Below, piece by piece: positions 48,646 through 60,518 of a stretch of 64,000 nucleotides of DNA. Position 1 is the stretch's first letter; every line of letters starts with the position of its first letter. The notes beneath the pieces were generated by a model. That model had not been told where the DNA came from. It saw only the letters and a list, made by a program, of their open reading frames with translations, and ran no database searches. The DNA lies in contig CM060733.1 in assembly GCA_030704615.1 (NCBI GenBank), positions 28,148,001 to 28,212,000 on the forward strand, in the 5' to 3' direction. The stretch is from Takakia lepidozioides. Taxonomy: Eukaryota; Streptophyta; Takakiopsida; Takakiales; Takakiaceae. A program made the position numbers and the translations under genes.

Positions 48646-50787
48646 ATGCAGAGCGGTGGACCTCTATGTGTTGATCGCAAAGTGAACACGAATCTGTCCA
48701 TACCCCTTGACTACTCCGCGAATGGTACTGCCAATCCAGTGAAGGGTGGTGCGGAGATGATAATGGGCCCTCCCCCGGCGATAGTTTTCATGCAGCAGCT
48801 GAGAAACATGATTACTGTGCCGAAGGCTCTCAGAGCTGCTATTCTTCTTGGGGTGCCTGAGATTTTGTCCAGTAGCCCCAAACCCATGTCCGCGCAAGCC
48901 ATTGTTAGCAAGTTTCCGGGCAAGTCTGGCAGCGCCAAGAACTTGGATCGAATTCTACGGTCGCTGGCTAGCTTTGGTTTACTGGAAGAAACTGTGAACG
49001 AGAAGAGTGATGGTGATGTCGAGAGACTGTACAGTATGCAGCCTGGGCTGGGAGAATTTTTCGCTCCAAACCAAAATAAGGGCCCAAATTTGTCGACAAT
49101 AGTGAAGATGGCCACAGATGACGCAATTGTGGTGGCCATGTGCAACCTTCATGAAACGGTTTTGAACCCTGGAGAAAGTGCTTTCGCCAAAGTTCATGGC
49201 ACATCCTTCTACGAGTGGATGGAGGATGCGGCTGGCCAACATTATGGAAAAGTATTCCATGGGTCAATGACGGCGCTTTCTCTCACATCGATGCATGATA
49301 TTCTGAACACATACAGTGGGTTCAAGGGACTTGGCAGCATTGTAGACGTTGGAGGAGGTGTGGGAGCGTGCATGGAAATGTTGGTGAAAAAGTACTCGAG
49401 CATTCAAGCCATCAGCTTCGACCAACCCCATGTTGTGGAGCTGGCTCCTCACTTACCTGGTATCTCCCCCTCATCCGCGTATTCCCTTGGTTTTCCAAGT
49501 TCACTGATTTGAAGATGTGAAATGTGCTCAATTTGTTGTCTTCCTCCTCGGAGGGTTCTTAGTTTTGTTGATTAAATCTCTTCCTTTCCCCTGCGAGGCA
49601 AAAAATAAAATAAAAATGTGCTCAATCAGTAAATGCTGCGGTAAGGATCCCCTGGATTCAGCGACCACCAGTTGTGCTTTGCAACATGAGTAGGAAGACT
49701 GCGGACCTCTTTGGTGTCCAACAATTCCGTACCATGTTCTGTAGTCAGGCTGGGCCTTCTTCTGGTGTTGCAGTTAGGGGGTGTTCGAACTTCGAACAAA
49801 GAACAATCCATGACGCAACGTGTATACATATAGTCGTAAGTGGAATCAGATGTCCCGGTTCCGTTGAATAGACACTGAGAAGGTTACTTGCGAAAAGAAC
49901 ATCGGGTATTCAGAGCAGGATTACCATTGGAATAGTTCTGAAGAGGCGGAGAGAGAAGCTGAGCTTGGACCACAATCATAACTTGATTCTACGAGTGACC
50001 AAAAAGCTCCTCGTATTGTTCAATTTACGTAGGGCATTCTGGGGTAACCATGGGTGCGTTGTAATGGGGGCAGGAGTGAAGCTAGTCGGTGGAGACATGT
50101 TCGAGAGCGTGCCCTCTGCAGATGCTACTTTCCTGAAGGTTCGTTTCGCCCTTTACTCTTGGGAATTTTTATAACTAGTGCATCGAATCGATCACAATCG
50201 TTCCGAAGTAAGAATAGAGTACTTATCTACATTCCAAGATCCCTGAAATCATTCCAGCTTCAACTGTACTGCTGCCATGCACATCTTTTTGCTTGTATAA
50301 GTCGTCATACATTTGTGTTGACCTCCCAAGCTTAGCTGCTGCAGGCAACCTCTGAACCTCTAACTTGAGATCCTTTCCCAGCTTGTAACGTACATGATAT
50401 TAAGTCAAACCGAAGTCAACTGGAATTTGCGAGCTCTTGAAGCAAGTGACGTGACAGGGCTTGGGTTTTGTTTTACAGTATATATTGCACAACTGGGATG
50501 ACGAGTACTGTGTGAAGGTGCTCAAGAACTGCTACAAAGCACTCCCTGATACAGGCAAACTCATAATTGTGGAGTCATTGTTGCCCCCGTCGAGTGTTGA
50601 CAATGTCGAACGAGCACAGGAAATCATCTCCATGGATCTTGCCATGTTGGCCAACCAAGCTGGAGGCAGGGAGCGATCTGAGAAGGAGTTTCGGAGCCTT
50701 GTATTGGCTGCTGGATTCTCCAGGCTTCACGTGGCCGCGGAACTCCATGCCGGTGTTGACAGCGCTCTAATGGAGGTCTTTAAATGA
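48646..50787 (+). CDS. class II plant O-methyltransferase (COMT-like)
   Basis: Exons are 48646-49459, 50074-50138 and 50479-50787. Phases 1 and 0 agree and both introns are GT-AG, giving 395 residues. Residues 40-115 form the dimerisation winged-helix region (QLRNMITVPKALRAAILLGV). The SAM site is VDVGGGVG (233-240), followed by FDQPHVVELAP and GGDMFESVP. The catalytic base is His297 in ILHNWDD, and VESLLP (Glu325) follows. These enzymes methylate hydroxyls on phenylpropanoids, flavonoids and similar compounds in the cytosol. The substrate cannot be read from sequence. The N-terminus is about 25 residues longer than usual, and Met38 or Met40 is a possible alternative start. Confidence 0.93.
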
Positions 50788-51607
50788 GCCCTTTCATTAG
50801 CGTGTTTCGAAGCTTATCACCCTCCAGATATCGTCATGGGCATGATTATCGTCTTCCCCTTATAGCTTGTAGGCGACGTCGTTCAAATCCAGAGCTGAAT
50901 GAAAGAATATCATTCCCCGCTGATGAGCTAAAGTTGACACCCCCCCCCCCCCCCCCAAAAGAAGCCATGGAGAAATGTCTACGAAGGTGATATTGTACAG
51001 TCCGAGCAGTCCTGACGTTATAGCTTATAACCTTCATGTGCTGTTCATACATACACCTGGAAGAGTCGCATGCACTAGACGCCATAGCCAATCCTCTAGA
51101 TTTTCGAAAATAATGTTCACTTGAACAATCTGTGGACCGCGGTCCGAATGTTGTACCTTTTCTTAATGTTGATGAAGAAATCTCACTGCAAGTCTCGCAC
51201 ACTTACCATTTCTGCATGGCAGACGGCATACGTGAGACAGATATAAGTAAAAACAGTAATTGGGTTTGAACAATCCGGTGCTTCAGATGCAAAACTGCTA
51301 CATATGTAAGCTACACCGTCTTGCTCGAGAGCCATGCCTCCAAGAGCAACACCCCACAGCCAACAAACAGAAGGATGATCGCCTGCCTCTCGTAGACTCA
51401 AATAGTCGGCACTGACTCCTCTGCAACCTAACATCATCCTTTGTGCACGTTTGGCATCGACAGTCGTCACTCGTCACTCCATACGGCCTGATTATGGATG
51501 GCTCGTTGGCTATCATCAGCATTTTGTCATCTATTTCCTCGAGGCTTTGGAACAGTAAGAATTTCAAGGTCTGAGAGATGGTGCTCTGATCTCGATGTCT
51601 TCTCACT
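50788..51607. other. spacer with a 17-C run
   Basis: A run of 17 C occupies 50940-50956. No gene is seen before the PPR start. Confidence 0.5.
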
Positions 51608-53890
51608 ATGCTCTCTCTCTCTCTTGTTAGTAATTGTTTTGAGAGGATAGCAGGGTTGAATCATGCGGGGTTGAATGGTGGACATCAGACATGCGGAAGG
51701 GTTAGTATGTCCACCATCACCACTGTTTTTGAAAGAAGACCAAGAGGGGGAATCGCCAAGAACACTACTGGCGCTTGTGAGGATGTGAGGACACTATGTA
51801 AGGCGGGACGACTGAAAGATGCGCTTCACATTTTGAACCAACAAGGCATTGATGCAGATTTCAATACTTATGTCTGTGTCTTGCAGGAGTGCATCAACAA
51901 AAAAGGTCTAGCGGAGGGTAAGCAGGTGCACGCTCACATTATCCAAAGTGGATTCAAGCCAAACGTCTTCTTGCTCAACAAGCTTGTCAACATGTATGCC
52001 AAGTGCGGGAGTGTGGTGGATGCACGCAATTTGTTTGACAATATGCCTGAACGAGACGTGTTTGCATGGAATATAATGATAGCAGGATATGCCAAGCAGG
52101 GGTATGATAGGGAGGCCTTCAGGATCTACAAGCAAATGCAATTGGAGGGGGTGACGCCCAACGTGGTCACGTTCGTTTGCATTCTCAATGCGTGTGTAAG
52201 CCTTGGAGCTCTAGAAAAGGGCAGAGAGGTCCATGCGGACATCATCAGAGCTGGAGTTGCGCCGAATATCATTCTCGAGACTGCTATTGTTGACATGTAT
52301 GCTAAATGCGGGAGCATAAAGGATGCGCACCGAGTATTTAACCGTATGGCTCAGCGAGATGTGGTCTCATGGAGTGCAATGATCGCAGGATATGCTCAAC
52401 ATGGGTTTGGTAGTAAGGCTCTCAAGCTCTATGAGCAAATGCAAGGGGAAGGGTTAACACCTAACTGGGTCACATTCGTTTCTGTTCTTAATGCGTGTGC
52501 CAGCCTGGGAGCTCTGGGAAAGTGCAGGGAGGTCCATGCCGACATCATTAAGGCTAGAATTCCACCAAACATCATTCTTGAGACTGCCCTTGTCGACATG
52601 TATGCCAAATGCGGGTGCGTAAAAGATGCGCGTCAAGTGTTTGACAATATGGCCAAACGAGATGTGGTCTCATGGAACGCGATGATCGCTGGACATGCTG
52701 AGAATGGGTATGGTGAAGAGGCTCTCAGAATTTATGAGCAAATGCAAAGGGAAGGGCTGACGCCCAACAGGGTCACGTTCATTTGCGTTCTCAATGCATG
52801 TGGCAGCCTAGGAGCTTTGGAAAAGGGCAAAGAGATCCATGCTCACATCACGAAAGCAGGAATTGCATCAAACATCATTCTCGAGAATGCCCTTCTTGAC
52901 ATGTATGCCAAATGCGGGAGCGTGAAGGAAGCGCGGCAGGTGTTCGACAATATGCTTGAAAGAGATGTGGTTGCATGGAGTGTCATGATGGCAGGATGTG
53001 GTCAACATGGGTTTGGTAGGGATGCCCTGCAACTGTTTGAACAAATGCAACAACAAGGCTTGAAGCCAGATTGTATTGCCTTTGTATCTCTTCTCTCTGC
53101 ATGTAGCCATGTGGGCCTAGTCAATGAGGGCCGGCACTACTTTGATTGTATGAGTCGAGTTCATGGCCTCACTCCTACACTCAAGCATTTTGGCTGCATG
53201 GTGGACCTTCTTGGCCGTGCAGGACGATTTGATGAGGCGGAGGATGTCATTAACAAAATGCCGATTGAACCCGATGTATCTGTGTGGGGGGCCTTGCTTG
53301 GTGCCTGCAGAATTCATGGCAATCTGGAGGTAGCAGAACGTGCAGCAAAAGGCCTTCTCAAGAGTGATCCACAGCATGCTGGAGCTTATGTGCTGCTGTC
53401 AAACATCTATGCTGCATCTGGCAGGTGGGGTGATACTGCAAAGGTGAGAAAAATGATGGAGGAAAGAGGAATAAAAAAGATGCCAGGGCTCAGCTGCATT
53501 GAGGTATGCAACCGGGTGCATACATTTGTTGTTGAAGACAAAATGCATCCACAAATCGAGGAAATCCATGCTGAGCTGAACAGGTTATGTGGGCAGATGA
53601 AGGACGCTGGGTACGTGCCTGATACCCGCTTTGTGTTGCATGATGTGGAGGAGGAGCAAAAGGAGTTGTCTCTTTGCCACCATAGTGAGAAGCTAGCGAT
53701 TGCTTTTGGCCTCATCAGCACCCCCCCTGGGACGCCCCTTCATATCATCAAGAACCTTCGGGTATGTGGTGATTGCCATAATGCCACCAAGTTCATCTCA
53801 AAAATTGTCGGGCGAGCAATTGTTGTACGGGATGCCAACCAATTCCACCACTTTCAAGATGGGATCTGTTCTTGTGCAGATTACTGGTGA
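51608..53890 (+). CDS. PPR-DYW protein, likely organellar C-to-U RNA editing factor
   Basis: A single exon of 760 codons. After an unstructured N-terminus of about 60 residues come PLS-type PPR motifs in about 101-residue blocks (NMYAKCGSVVDARNLFDNMPERD is repeated with small changes at about residues 125, 226, 327 and 428). E1/E2 motifs follow (VWGALLGACRIHGN, AGAYVLLSNIYA), then a complete DYW deaminase: HSE zinc/catalytic box in CHHSEKLAIAFGL, CGDC, and the terminal HHFQDGICSCADYW. The DYW domain is the cytidine deaminase of plant organelle editing and the PPR tract selects the RNA site. Organelle targeting is expected, but the N-terminus is not clearly a transit peptide. The next in-frame Met, at residue 33, is an alternative start. 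Confidence 0.94.
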   Translation: MLSLSLVSNCFERIAGLNHAGLNGGHQTCGRVSMSTITTVFERRPRGGIAKNTTGACEDVRTLCKAGRLKDALHILNQQGIDADFNTYVCVLQECINKKGLAEGKQVHAHIIQSGFKPNVFLLNKLVNMYAKCGSVVDARNLFDNMPERDVFAWNIMIAGYAKQGYDREAFRIYKQMQLEGVTPNVVTFVCILNACVSLGALEKGREVHADIIRAGVAPNIILETAIVDMYAKCGSIKDAHRVFNRMAQRDVVSWSAMIAGYAQHGFGSKALKLYEQMQGEGLTPNWVTFVSVLNACASLGALGKCREVHADIIKARIPPNIILETALVDMYAKCGCVKDARQVFDNMAKRDVVSWNAMIAGHAENGYGEEALRIYEQMQREGLTPNRVTFICVLNACGSLGALEKGKEIHAHITKAGIASNIILENALLDMYAKCGSVKEARQVFDNMLERDVVAWSVMMAGCGQHGFGRDALQLFEQMQQQGLKPDCIAFVSLLSACSHVGLVNEGRHYFDCMSRVHGLTPTLKHFGCMVDLLGRAGRFDEAEDVINKMPIEPDVSVWGALLGACRIHGNLEVAERAAKGLLKSDPQHAGAYVLLSNIYAASGRWGDTAKVRKMMEERGIKKMPGLSCIEVCNRVHTFVVEDKMHPQIEEIHAELNRLCGQMKDAGYVPDTRFVLHDVEEEQKELSLCHHSEKLAIAFGLISTPPGTPLHIIKNLRVCGDCHNATKFISKIVGRAIVVRDANQFHHFQDGICSCADYW

Positions 53891-55345
53891 TAGAAACATT
53901 GATGGAAGAAGGAAACTTTACAACCTCTGTAAGGGGCCGTGAGAACCCATAGGACAAAGTAAATGAACAAGAAACAACTTCAAGGAAATATCTATTGACA
54001 CCTGAAGAGGCAGTGCCGCATACTGCAACCATGGCCCCCCACATTAAGAAGTGCTCGTCTGGGAAAGCTAGTTGCAGGATCCAATGTGGTGGTATTATGT
54101 GTTGATGGGAGGCATTTAGACAGGGGATGAAACTGCTCGTGGAGGAGTGTTGTAAAGAAGCGAGGTCGAGGATTAGTAGAGACTGCATCCTTGTGAGATT
54201 CAAGAGAGGTTGTAGAGATTACTATAATTCCGGTCACGGAGATGGTGGAAATAGAGATGCGAAGACCTGTCCTGCCTTCAACAGTCCGGCTCTTGCATAG
54301 AGAAGTGGAGGCATGGAGTGATTTCCTGTCATTCTGTACATGGGTAGTCCTTGAAGCTGCCAGGGTCCTACAAAGAGTCACGAAACTTGTGATTCTCGAG
54401 TGGCTTCTTCTGCACTCACCTTCCCATGGGATAGTCCTGATTGCAGCCATGGCCAGCAATGTATACTCTCTTCTACAGCTTGTATTGAAAGCTAAGGGAA
54501 GATAATTGTTTGAGCAAGAAGCTTGCAAGGGAGGAAACAAAGGGTGCAGACCTATTGGACTCGGAAAGAGCTGTGGAGAGAGACACGCGGTTTCCCACAG
54601 CTGCACAGGTTGATTATTCTCTCGAGGGAGACAAAGAACTCTTCAAACTTACAGGGACAGGAGGCACATGACCAGCCAAGGTAAAACAAGAACAGAAAGA
54701 GGTTTTGTGTGGAGTGCTCTGAAGTTAAGGGAGGATGTACGCCACCATCTCTCCATGAATGTGCTCAAAGCAAGATTCTCGTTCTTGGACTGTGGAAGTT
54801 TTGCATGAAGTGAAGATTCCCTTGTGTGAAGACACACTCAAGGGAGCAGGAATGGAGAGAGCTCTTTAGGGAGGCAACAAGAGCTTAGACCACCAAAACA
54901 CCACATGTACTAGGGCCTCAAGCTTGTGGATGTCAGTGCCAAGTAAATAAATTTGCCATCAAGAGGATTATTGTTTGTGCATGAGAGTGACGTAGATGTT
55001 CAGTAGATCACGTTTGTTGTAGTCCTCTGCTGTGCCCGGTCCAATGATTGGGTCTACATGCCTAAGACCCAGTTTGTGAATGTTGTCTATAGTAACATTG
55101 TGGTTGGTGAGAATGGTTGATCTTTCAGATCGGAGAGCCAAAATGGCATGCTTAGCCGGCTTAGCTAGCTCAAGATTCCGATTGCAAAAACTTGTGTTGT
55201 ATAAATTTTGTTATAAATGAAATGGTTTCCAAATGTTGTGCCTCCTATTTAGTTTGGAATGGTGATGCATGGTTGGCTAGTGTGTAGAATGCATGCTAGC
55301 TTACAAAAGTGGGAGAGGTAAATTGGATTAATCGTGTGTTTGCGT
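53891..55345. other. spacer downstream of the PPR gene
   Basis: Short ORFs on both strands lack recognisable domains. AAATAAATTTGCC near 54,945 could hold a polyadenylation signal. Nothing else is supported. Confidence 0.4.
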
Positions 55346-55362
55346 AGTGTCGAAATCGGGTG

Positions 55363-55699
55363 ACTCCCATCCAAGGGGCAAGGAAACTTGCGCCTTCTTT
55401 GGGAGTTTACGTGCTAGTACGCACTTGGCGCGTGCGTGTACTATAACTGCGCTACTAAGGGGGTTGCCTTGTAGTGCGGGCTAACGCGGAAGCTACGTGC
55501 TTCCGTTCACGTACTATAATCGCGTAGCCTCGAAACGAAGTCGTAGTGCGACTTCGGCGTGTTCCCCTACCTCAAACCAGCATTCCAAGGCGGACCCAAT
55601 TGTAGTGATTGGGGCGCATGGTTCGTTCAAGGGTATCTTCCTAGTCAAAAAAAGTTCAAGGTGAACCCTTGCTCAAGATGATGCCAAAAGCGGCATCAT
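55363..55699. repeat. array of short perfect and near-perfect hairpins
   Basis: At least six inverted repeats sit end to end: 55363-55406 (ACTCCCA/TGGGAGT with inner pairs), 55415-55443 (TAGTAC-GCAC/GTGC-GTACTA), 55487-55505 (CGGAAGC/GCTTCCG), 55536-55556 (CGAAGTCG/CGACTTCG), 55595-55613 (CCCAAT/ATTGGG) and 55678-55699 (ATGATGCC/GGCATCAT). Weaker ones lie at 55449-55478 and 55628-55671. Most loops are 5-7 nt and several contain TAGTG. The region is CpG-richer than its surroundings and has no ORF. Confidence 0.8.
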
Positions 55700-56520
55700 G
55701 AGCGGTCGCAAACAATGTTGTTGCAGTAAGGCGATTCGATCCTGGGGGAGTATCGTTCCTTGGCCTTGAAGTAGGCCAAGAAGAGTGCACTGGGTGGAGC
55801 TTGAGAGGCTCCATTCTTGGCCGGGACTTGGATGAAGTCGGCCGAACTAGCTAGTGGAGAGTGGAGAGAAGATACGACAGCTGCAGATATGATGTGAAGG
55901 TAACTGTTGGGGTACCATAAAGGCGGTTCAACAAGCACGAGCATTGCCACCAGAAGAGTCCTGGTGGACTGGAAGCTTTGCAAGAAAGCAGGATACTTCC
56001 CAGGCATAGTAATAGGGGGCAAGCGATATGGAAGTAACGTTAGCAGAAGGGACTTTCGACTACAGCAGGGATGCTACTAGAAGCATGTCTGACAGGTAAT
56101 CCAACTTCATCATATAATGGTTGGTGACTGATGTTTGCTTACCAGGGTGTTGTCTTTTTTGTTGCTGTCAGGGTGCTCAGCGTTCTTCATGAAAGACCTG
56201 CAGTGTCCAGCCTAGAGAGAGCTGACTGGTAAATTAGGACAAAATGCATTTTCCTGTTGTGTGCATATGTTCAGGAAAGATTATGAATTGATGGTAGGTG
56301 TGAAAGTAGTACCCGAGTGGAAGAGCTCAAATACTACCGGGGCTCTAAGGAGCGCGGGGAGTCTTAACAAGCGAGTGACGGAAGGTAGTTATAGTAACAG
56401 TTGTCTGGATATGTACAAAGTGGAGAAGCAAGAAATGTGGTCATTGACTTTTCTGAAAGCCTCAAGCTGCCTACACATATGTATCCTTGACTGTATCCTT
56501 GATGAGAAATAAAAAGACAT
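55700..56520. other. spacer between hairpin array and PPR pseudogene
   Basis: A minus ORF (56022-55696) has no recognised domain. Nothing else is supported. Confidence 0.4.
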
Positions 56521-56524
56521 CGAA

Positions 56525-56945
56525 AGTGGGTGATACTACAAAGGTGAGAAAAGAATGATGAAGGAAAGAGGTATCAAATGTATGCAAGAGTGCAGCTGTA
56601 TTGAGGTGTTCTGACGGGTGCATACGTTTGTTGTCGAAGCCAAATTGCATCCACGAATGGAGGAAATCCAGTGGAGCTGAACAAAATTCGGGGCAGATGA
56701 AGGAGGCCGCGCACATACCTGACACCCGTTTTGTGTTGCACAATGTGAGGTGCAGAAGGAATTTTCCCTTTGCCACCACACTGACAAACTAGTGATGGTT
56801 TGTGGCCTTGTCAGCGCACCCCCTGAGACCCCCCATCCATGTCATCAAGAACCTTCGGGTATGTGATGATTGCCGTAACGCCACCAAGTTCATCTGAAAA
56901 CTGGTCAAGCAAGCAATTGTTGTACGGGATATCAAACAACGCCTT
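56525..56945 (+). pseudogene. decayed copy of the PPR-DYW 3' end
   Basis: It aligns with about 53,424-53,845 of the intact gene. GGTGATACTACAAAGGTGAGAAA, GTGCATACGTTTGTTGT, GACACCCGTTTTGTGTTGCA, ATCAAGAACCTTCGGGTATGTG and GCAATTGTTGTACGGGAT all recur in order. Frameshifts, stops and loss of the terminal DYW make it non-coding. The upstream PPR tract is absent. A partial tandem duplication, or a chewed full copy, would explain it. Confidence 0.88.
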
Positions 56946-57967
56946 AAGACGAGTGCCTCAAAAGAGGGGACACTCAAGAGCATATGGCACAAAGTAAAAC
57001 CACAAGACAAGTGTAAGACAACAATATAACAACAGACAGTGTACCTGGAAATAGTCTTACATGGACAGTCTATGAAGAAGCCTTATTTCAGAGGATTTGT
57101 TGACACAAAACAACAGCAGTTCTAATGAGAAGAAAGATAAAGAAGTTTGGACAAATGCATTACCAAAGCATCACAGAAAACTAAACTGTCCTTTGGAGTG
57201 ATTGAGGACACCCAAACACCTTGAGACATGAATTTTCACCCATATGCTTCCCTTCAAACCTCTTGAGCTTCCTAATGCTCTCCAAATGCTTGCCCTTGTT
57301 TATGTACACGAATTCCAGTTGTGCGGTTGCGGCGCCTAGTTAGTAAACAACTATTCATTTGCGTGTACTCAAAATTCAAAATGAACTCAACATGATTGGC
57401 ATAAACAAATAGGATCTCCACGTTTTGGAATGATCAAGCATGGCAGGGATGCAATGGGCAACCCGAGTAATCCATATGAAGAATCAGATATGGTTGCAGA
57501 CCACTGACTCGAAATTGATAACTGAATAGTTGTGACTCATACCTCACCAGACACAAACAGGAGAGCTAATTTGAACTAGGTAACAAGTTGATCATCTAAC
57601 TAGGAATTATCTTTGGTTGTAGAAAAGCAATTTGTGCATAATGCTTAGTACTATTGATTTAGGCAGTCATCAGTTCTTACCTTGCTTTATGATAACTATT
57701 TGCTGTTTCTGTACAGTACTTGTATAGGTGGCGCATGAGCTGTGCATTAGAGGTGGATGCATGGAATAGAGATCTCGTCTAAACCATAGATGAAAGACCG
57801 GGGTAAGGGGTAAACCTAAACCCACCTCGGGTTTTAGTCGACCAAAGTGCAGTGTTGCAGAGGGTTACAAATTTCCTTGGAAGACATGGCGGACGCCTTG
57901 GCGACATCACTCTGCATCGCCCCCAATTAGGTTATGAGGGCTCTCTTACTGATCCATTCAAAAGTTG
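56946..57967. other. spacer upstream of TIM22
   Basis: No coding signal or repeat is recognised. Confidence 0.45.
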
Positions 57968-59976
57968 ATGCTCATGGCATCCACGTCTGCCTCAGAGGCA
58001 GCTCCTGCTGTCGTGGGGCAGTCAACAGCTGCTCCGGAGGCAACCCAATTAAGGTTGCCCACACATGAGGAAATCCGCGCGCAGGAGGTGTTCAACAATT
58101 GCGCAGTTCGAACGGTCGTCAGTGGTGTGATGGGTATGTCGTAGCTTCTTGTAATTTATTCGTAGCATATGTCACCATCTCTTATATCTTATTTGTTTGC
58201 GCTCTGGCGCATTTTAGACGCTGCTCTATCAGATGACCTGATGAAACAGGATGCAAGTGATTCGTCTCTGAAGCCTAGACCACTTGCGTAAATTTCCCAA
58301 TCTGCACTAGACCCAGAACTGCGCTTGAATGTGTTGTAAGCATGTCACGAGATGTTGAACATTCTGTGTTTGCACGGTGGCAGACTTTTCGATTTTTCTT
58401 GAAGCTCTCTCTGAATCTCACTCTCAGAGATACACAACCAACACGGTGCGAATGTTTCATGTCTGAAGCATAGATTATTTTTGTAAGTTTCTGAATCTCA
58501 TAAACCCTAAAATGCTCAAAATCCAGGTGGAGGGATGGGAGTGCTCATGGGTATGTTGTTTGGGGCACTCGATACGCCGCTCCACGCAGAGCAAATGACA
58601 GCCCGTCAGCATGTGGTTCACGCAGCCCGAACAATGGGCTCCAAGAGCATGCAAATGGCTAAGGCTTTTGCTGTCATGGGTGCCATTTTTTCAGGCACCG
58701 AATGTCTAATAGAGAAGGTATGGTTTCCAGAACCGATCAGTTCAGACTCTGGTCTCTTTTGAATTACTTTCTTGAAGGGCAAGGTTGCTTTGTAGAGAAC
58801 CCTTCGATCTATTAGGGTTGTTGTGAGTTAGATCAATTTGACTCACATCACTAATTGCTCTTGGAAATGGTGCATGGCAGATAGGTGTCCCTACCAAGTA
58901 ACAAATGTAATCACTTGGCTATCACTTACCTATCAGTTCTGTTGTGCATGATTTGTAGTCTACAACACTAAGCAGATAGAAAAGAGTAATTCTCTTGCTG
59001 GTTGATTACAATGGCAGGCTAGGGCAAAGCATGATGTCACCAACACAGTTGTTGCTGGCTGTGTGACTGGTGGCGCATTGTCGGCTAGAGGTAGGCCGTT
59101 TTTGTCCTCATTTTCTTTGATTTGTACTGTTCATGCTCCCAAGAGACAGAGCTTTAGTTAAAGTGTAGGATAATCTGAAGTGCCTGCCTACCTACCCCTG
59201 GCAATAGACTGAAACTTAAACTCAGGGCAAGGAGTACACGTTTGAAGTCTTTGAACAATAAACAGATTCAGAGAGAATATAGTCCCTGCACCTCTGCACA
59301 TCAACTGTGAAGATCTCGAGGCTGGGCCTTAAGTCCTGGCCCTCTTGGAGTCTAATTGTTGGAGTCTCTGTCTCTCTGTCTCTCTCTTTCTGTGCCTATT
59401 CCTCCAAACTGGGCGTGGGGTCTATGGCCAGAAGATATGGCGAACAAAGTCTTATGAGTACATTCTCTCTCCATGCCTGAAGACAATTATCCATTTTTGA
59501 TACATTGTCCTGGGTGTTCTCACCAGAGAGTGACCCTCTGGAGGCACATCAAGAGCATTGTTCCTGCACCTCTAGTCACCAACTTTGAAAATCTTGAGGC
59601 TGAGCCTAAATCCTTCGCCCTGTTGGGTCTAGGTGCTAGGCAGCTCACAGACAGCAGATTGATGCTTGTGTGAAGGGCTTTCTAGAGGATGTCTGGAAAG
59701 CCCGAACTAATTGTTTATACCAAGGTAAGTCCCACTAGCGGAGTGAGCCCCTCACAAGTGTCTGTTCCCTTTTGTTCTGCCCAAACTGGGCATGATGTCT
59801 ATGGGCATAAGGCTACGGCAAACGTCTCATGAGTACATTCCCTCTCTCTCTCTCTCTCACGCAAAGATTGTGGGATTGTGCTGGGTGCAGCTGGTCCACA
59901 GGCAGCGTGTCTTGGATGCGCTGGCTTTGCCACATTTTCTGTTCTAATTGAGAAGATCTTTGATCGGCATGAATGA
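57968..59976 (+). CDS. TIM22: TIM22 subunit of the mitochondrial inner-membrane carrier translocase
   Basis: Exons are 57968-58133, 58527-58717, 59018-59090 and 59891-59976. All introns are GT-AG and phases agree, giving 171 residues, or 169 if the second ATG (57974) is used. After a soluble N-terminus come the family hallmarks LPTHEEIRAQEVFNNCAVRT, VVSGVMGGGMG (residues about 50-60), MTARQHVVHAARTMGSKS, FAVMGAIFSGTECLIEKARAKHD, AGCVTGGALSARAGPQAA and CAGFATFSVLIEKIFDRHE at the end. Four hydrophobic Gly-rich segments are the expected membrane spans. TIM22 forms the channel that inserts carrier proteins into the inner membrane. Intron 3 contains a (TC)n-tailed repeat. Confidence 0.94.
59175..59860 (+). 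repeat. dispersed (TC)n-tailed repeat, copy 5, in TIM22 intron 3
   Basis: The RT-like C-terminus (PEDNYPFLIHCPGCSHQRVT, LVTNFENLEAEPK) is at 59,476-59,620. The conserved CCCAAACTGGGCATG and CGGCAAACGTCTCATGAGTACATTC end follows, with CT repeats to about 59,860. A second tail-like block lies near 59,380-59,475, so the insertion is composite. Confidence 0.75.
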
Positions 59977-60518
59977 AATTCAATCGGATGTCACTGATAG
60001 CTTTGATGGTTTCACAGGAGGTGTGAAATATTTCTACAGCTCTTGTGAAACGGTTAAAGTATTAGGCAATTTTGTGTCCCATAACATGAATTCTTACGGT
60101 GGCCTGTTCAATCATAGTTTCACAATTAGCTCCTGCTTGATATCTGCTCTTGTTAGGTTGCAGAGAGTATCGGGTTGTCAAGGTTTGTTGAGCAACCATT
60201 TGGAAGGTGAAGCTGGAGTAGTACTAGGAGGGTAGTGACTGTAATTAGCCCACAATTGTGGGGACTTGAGTGAAGTTACACGCCAATAGTTTCCTCTTAG
60301 GTTTGATAGTGCAATAGTCCTCCAGAGAACACTACAGTGCTCTCTGGCAGTCACATGGAATTTGGTCAGCCTGAAGAAGAATTGCACAGAATTTGTTCTT
60401 ACTGAGTGAGTTCAATTGTGCAACTTGTTCCATGTCTAGCTGTGAGCATGTATCTGTTTAAATGTGATGGGGAAATTTGCTTTCAGGTAGTGGATTATGG
60501 GTTTAGCGAGATAGGAGC

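Noticed and set aside
50940-50956. The 17-C run as a regulatory element
   Set aside because: It is a simple homopolymer in a spacer, with no flanking structure to support a function.
54003-54606. A 204-aa minus ORF downstream of the PPR gene
   Set aside because: It has no domain and its composition resembles antisense of ordinary spacer; overlapping ORFs occur in other frames.
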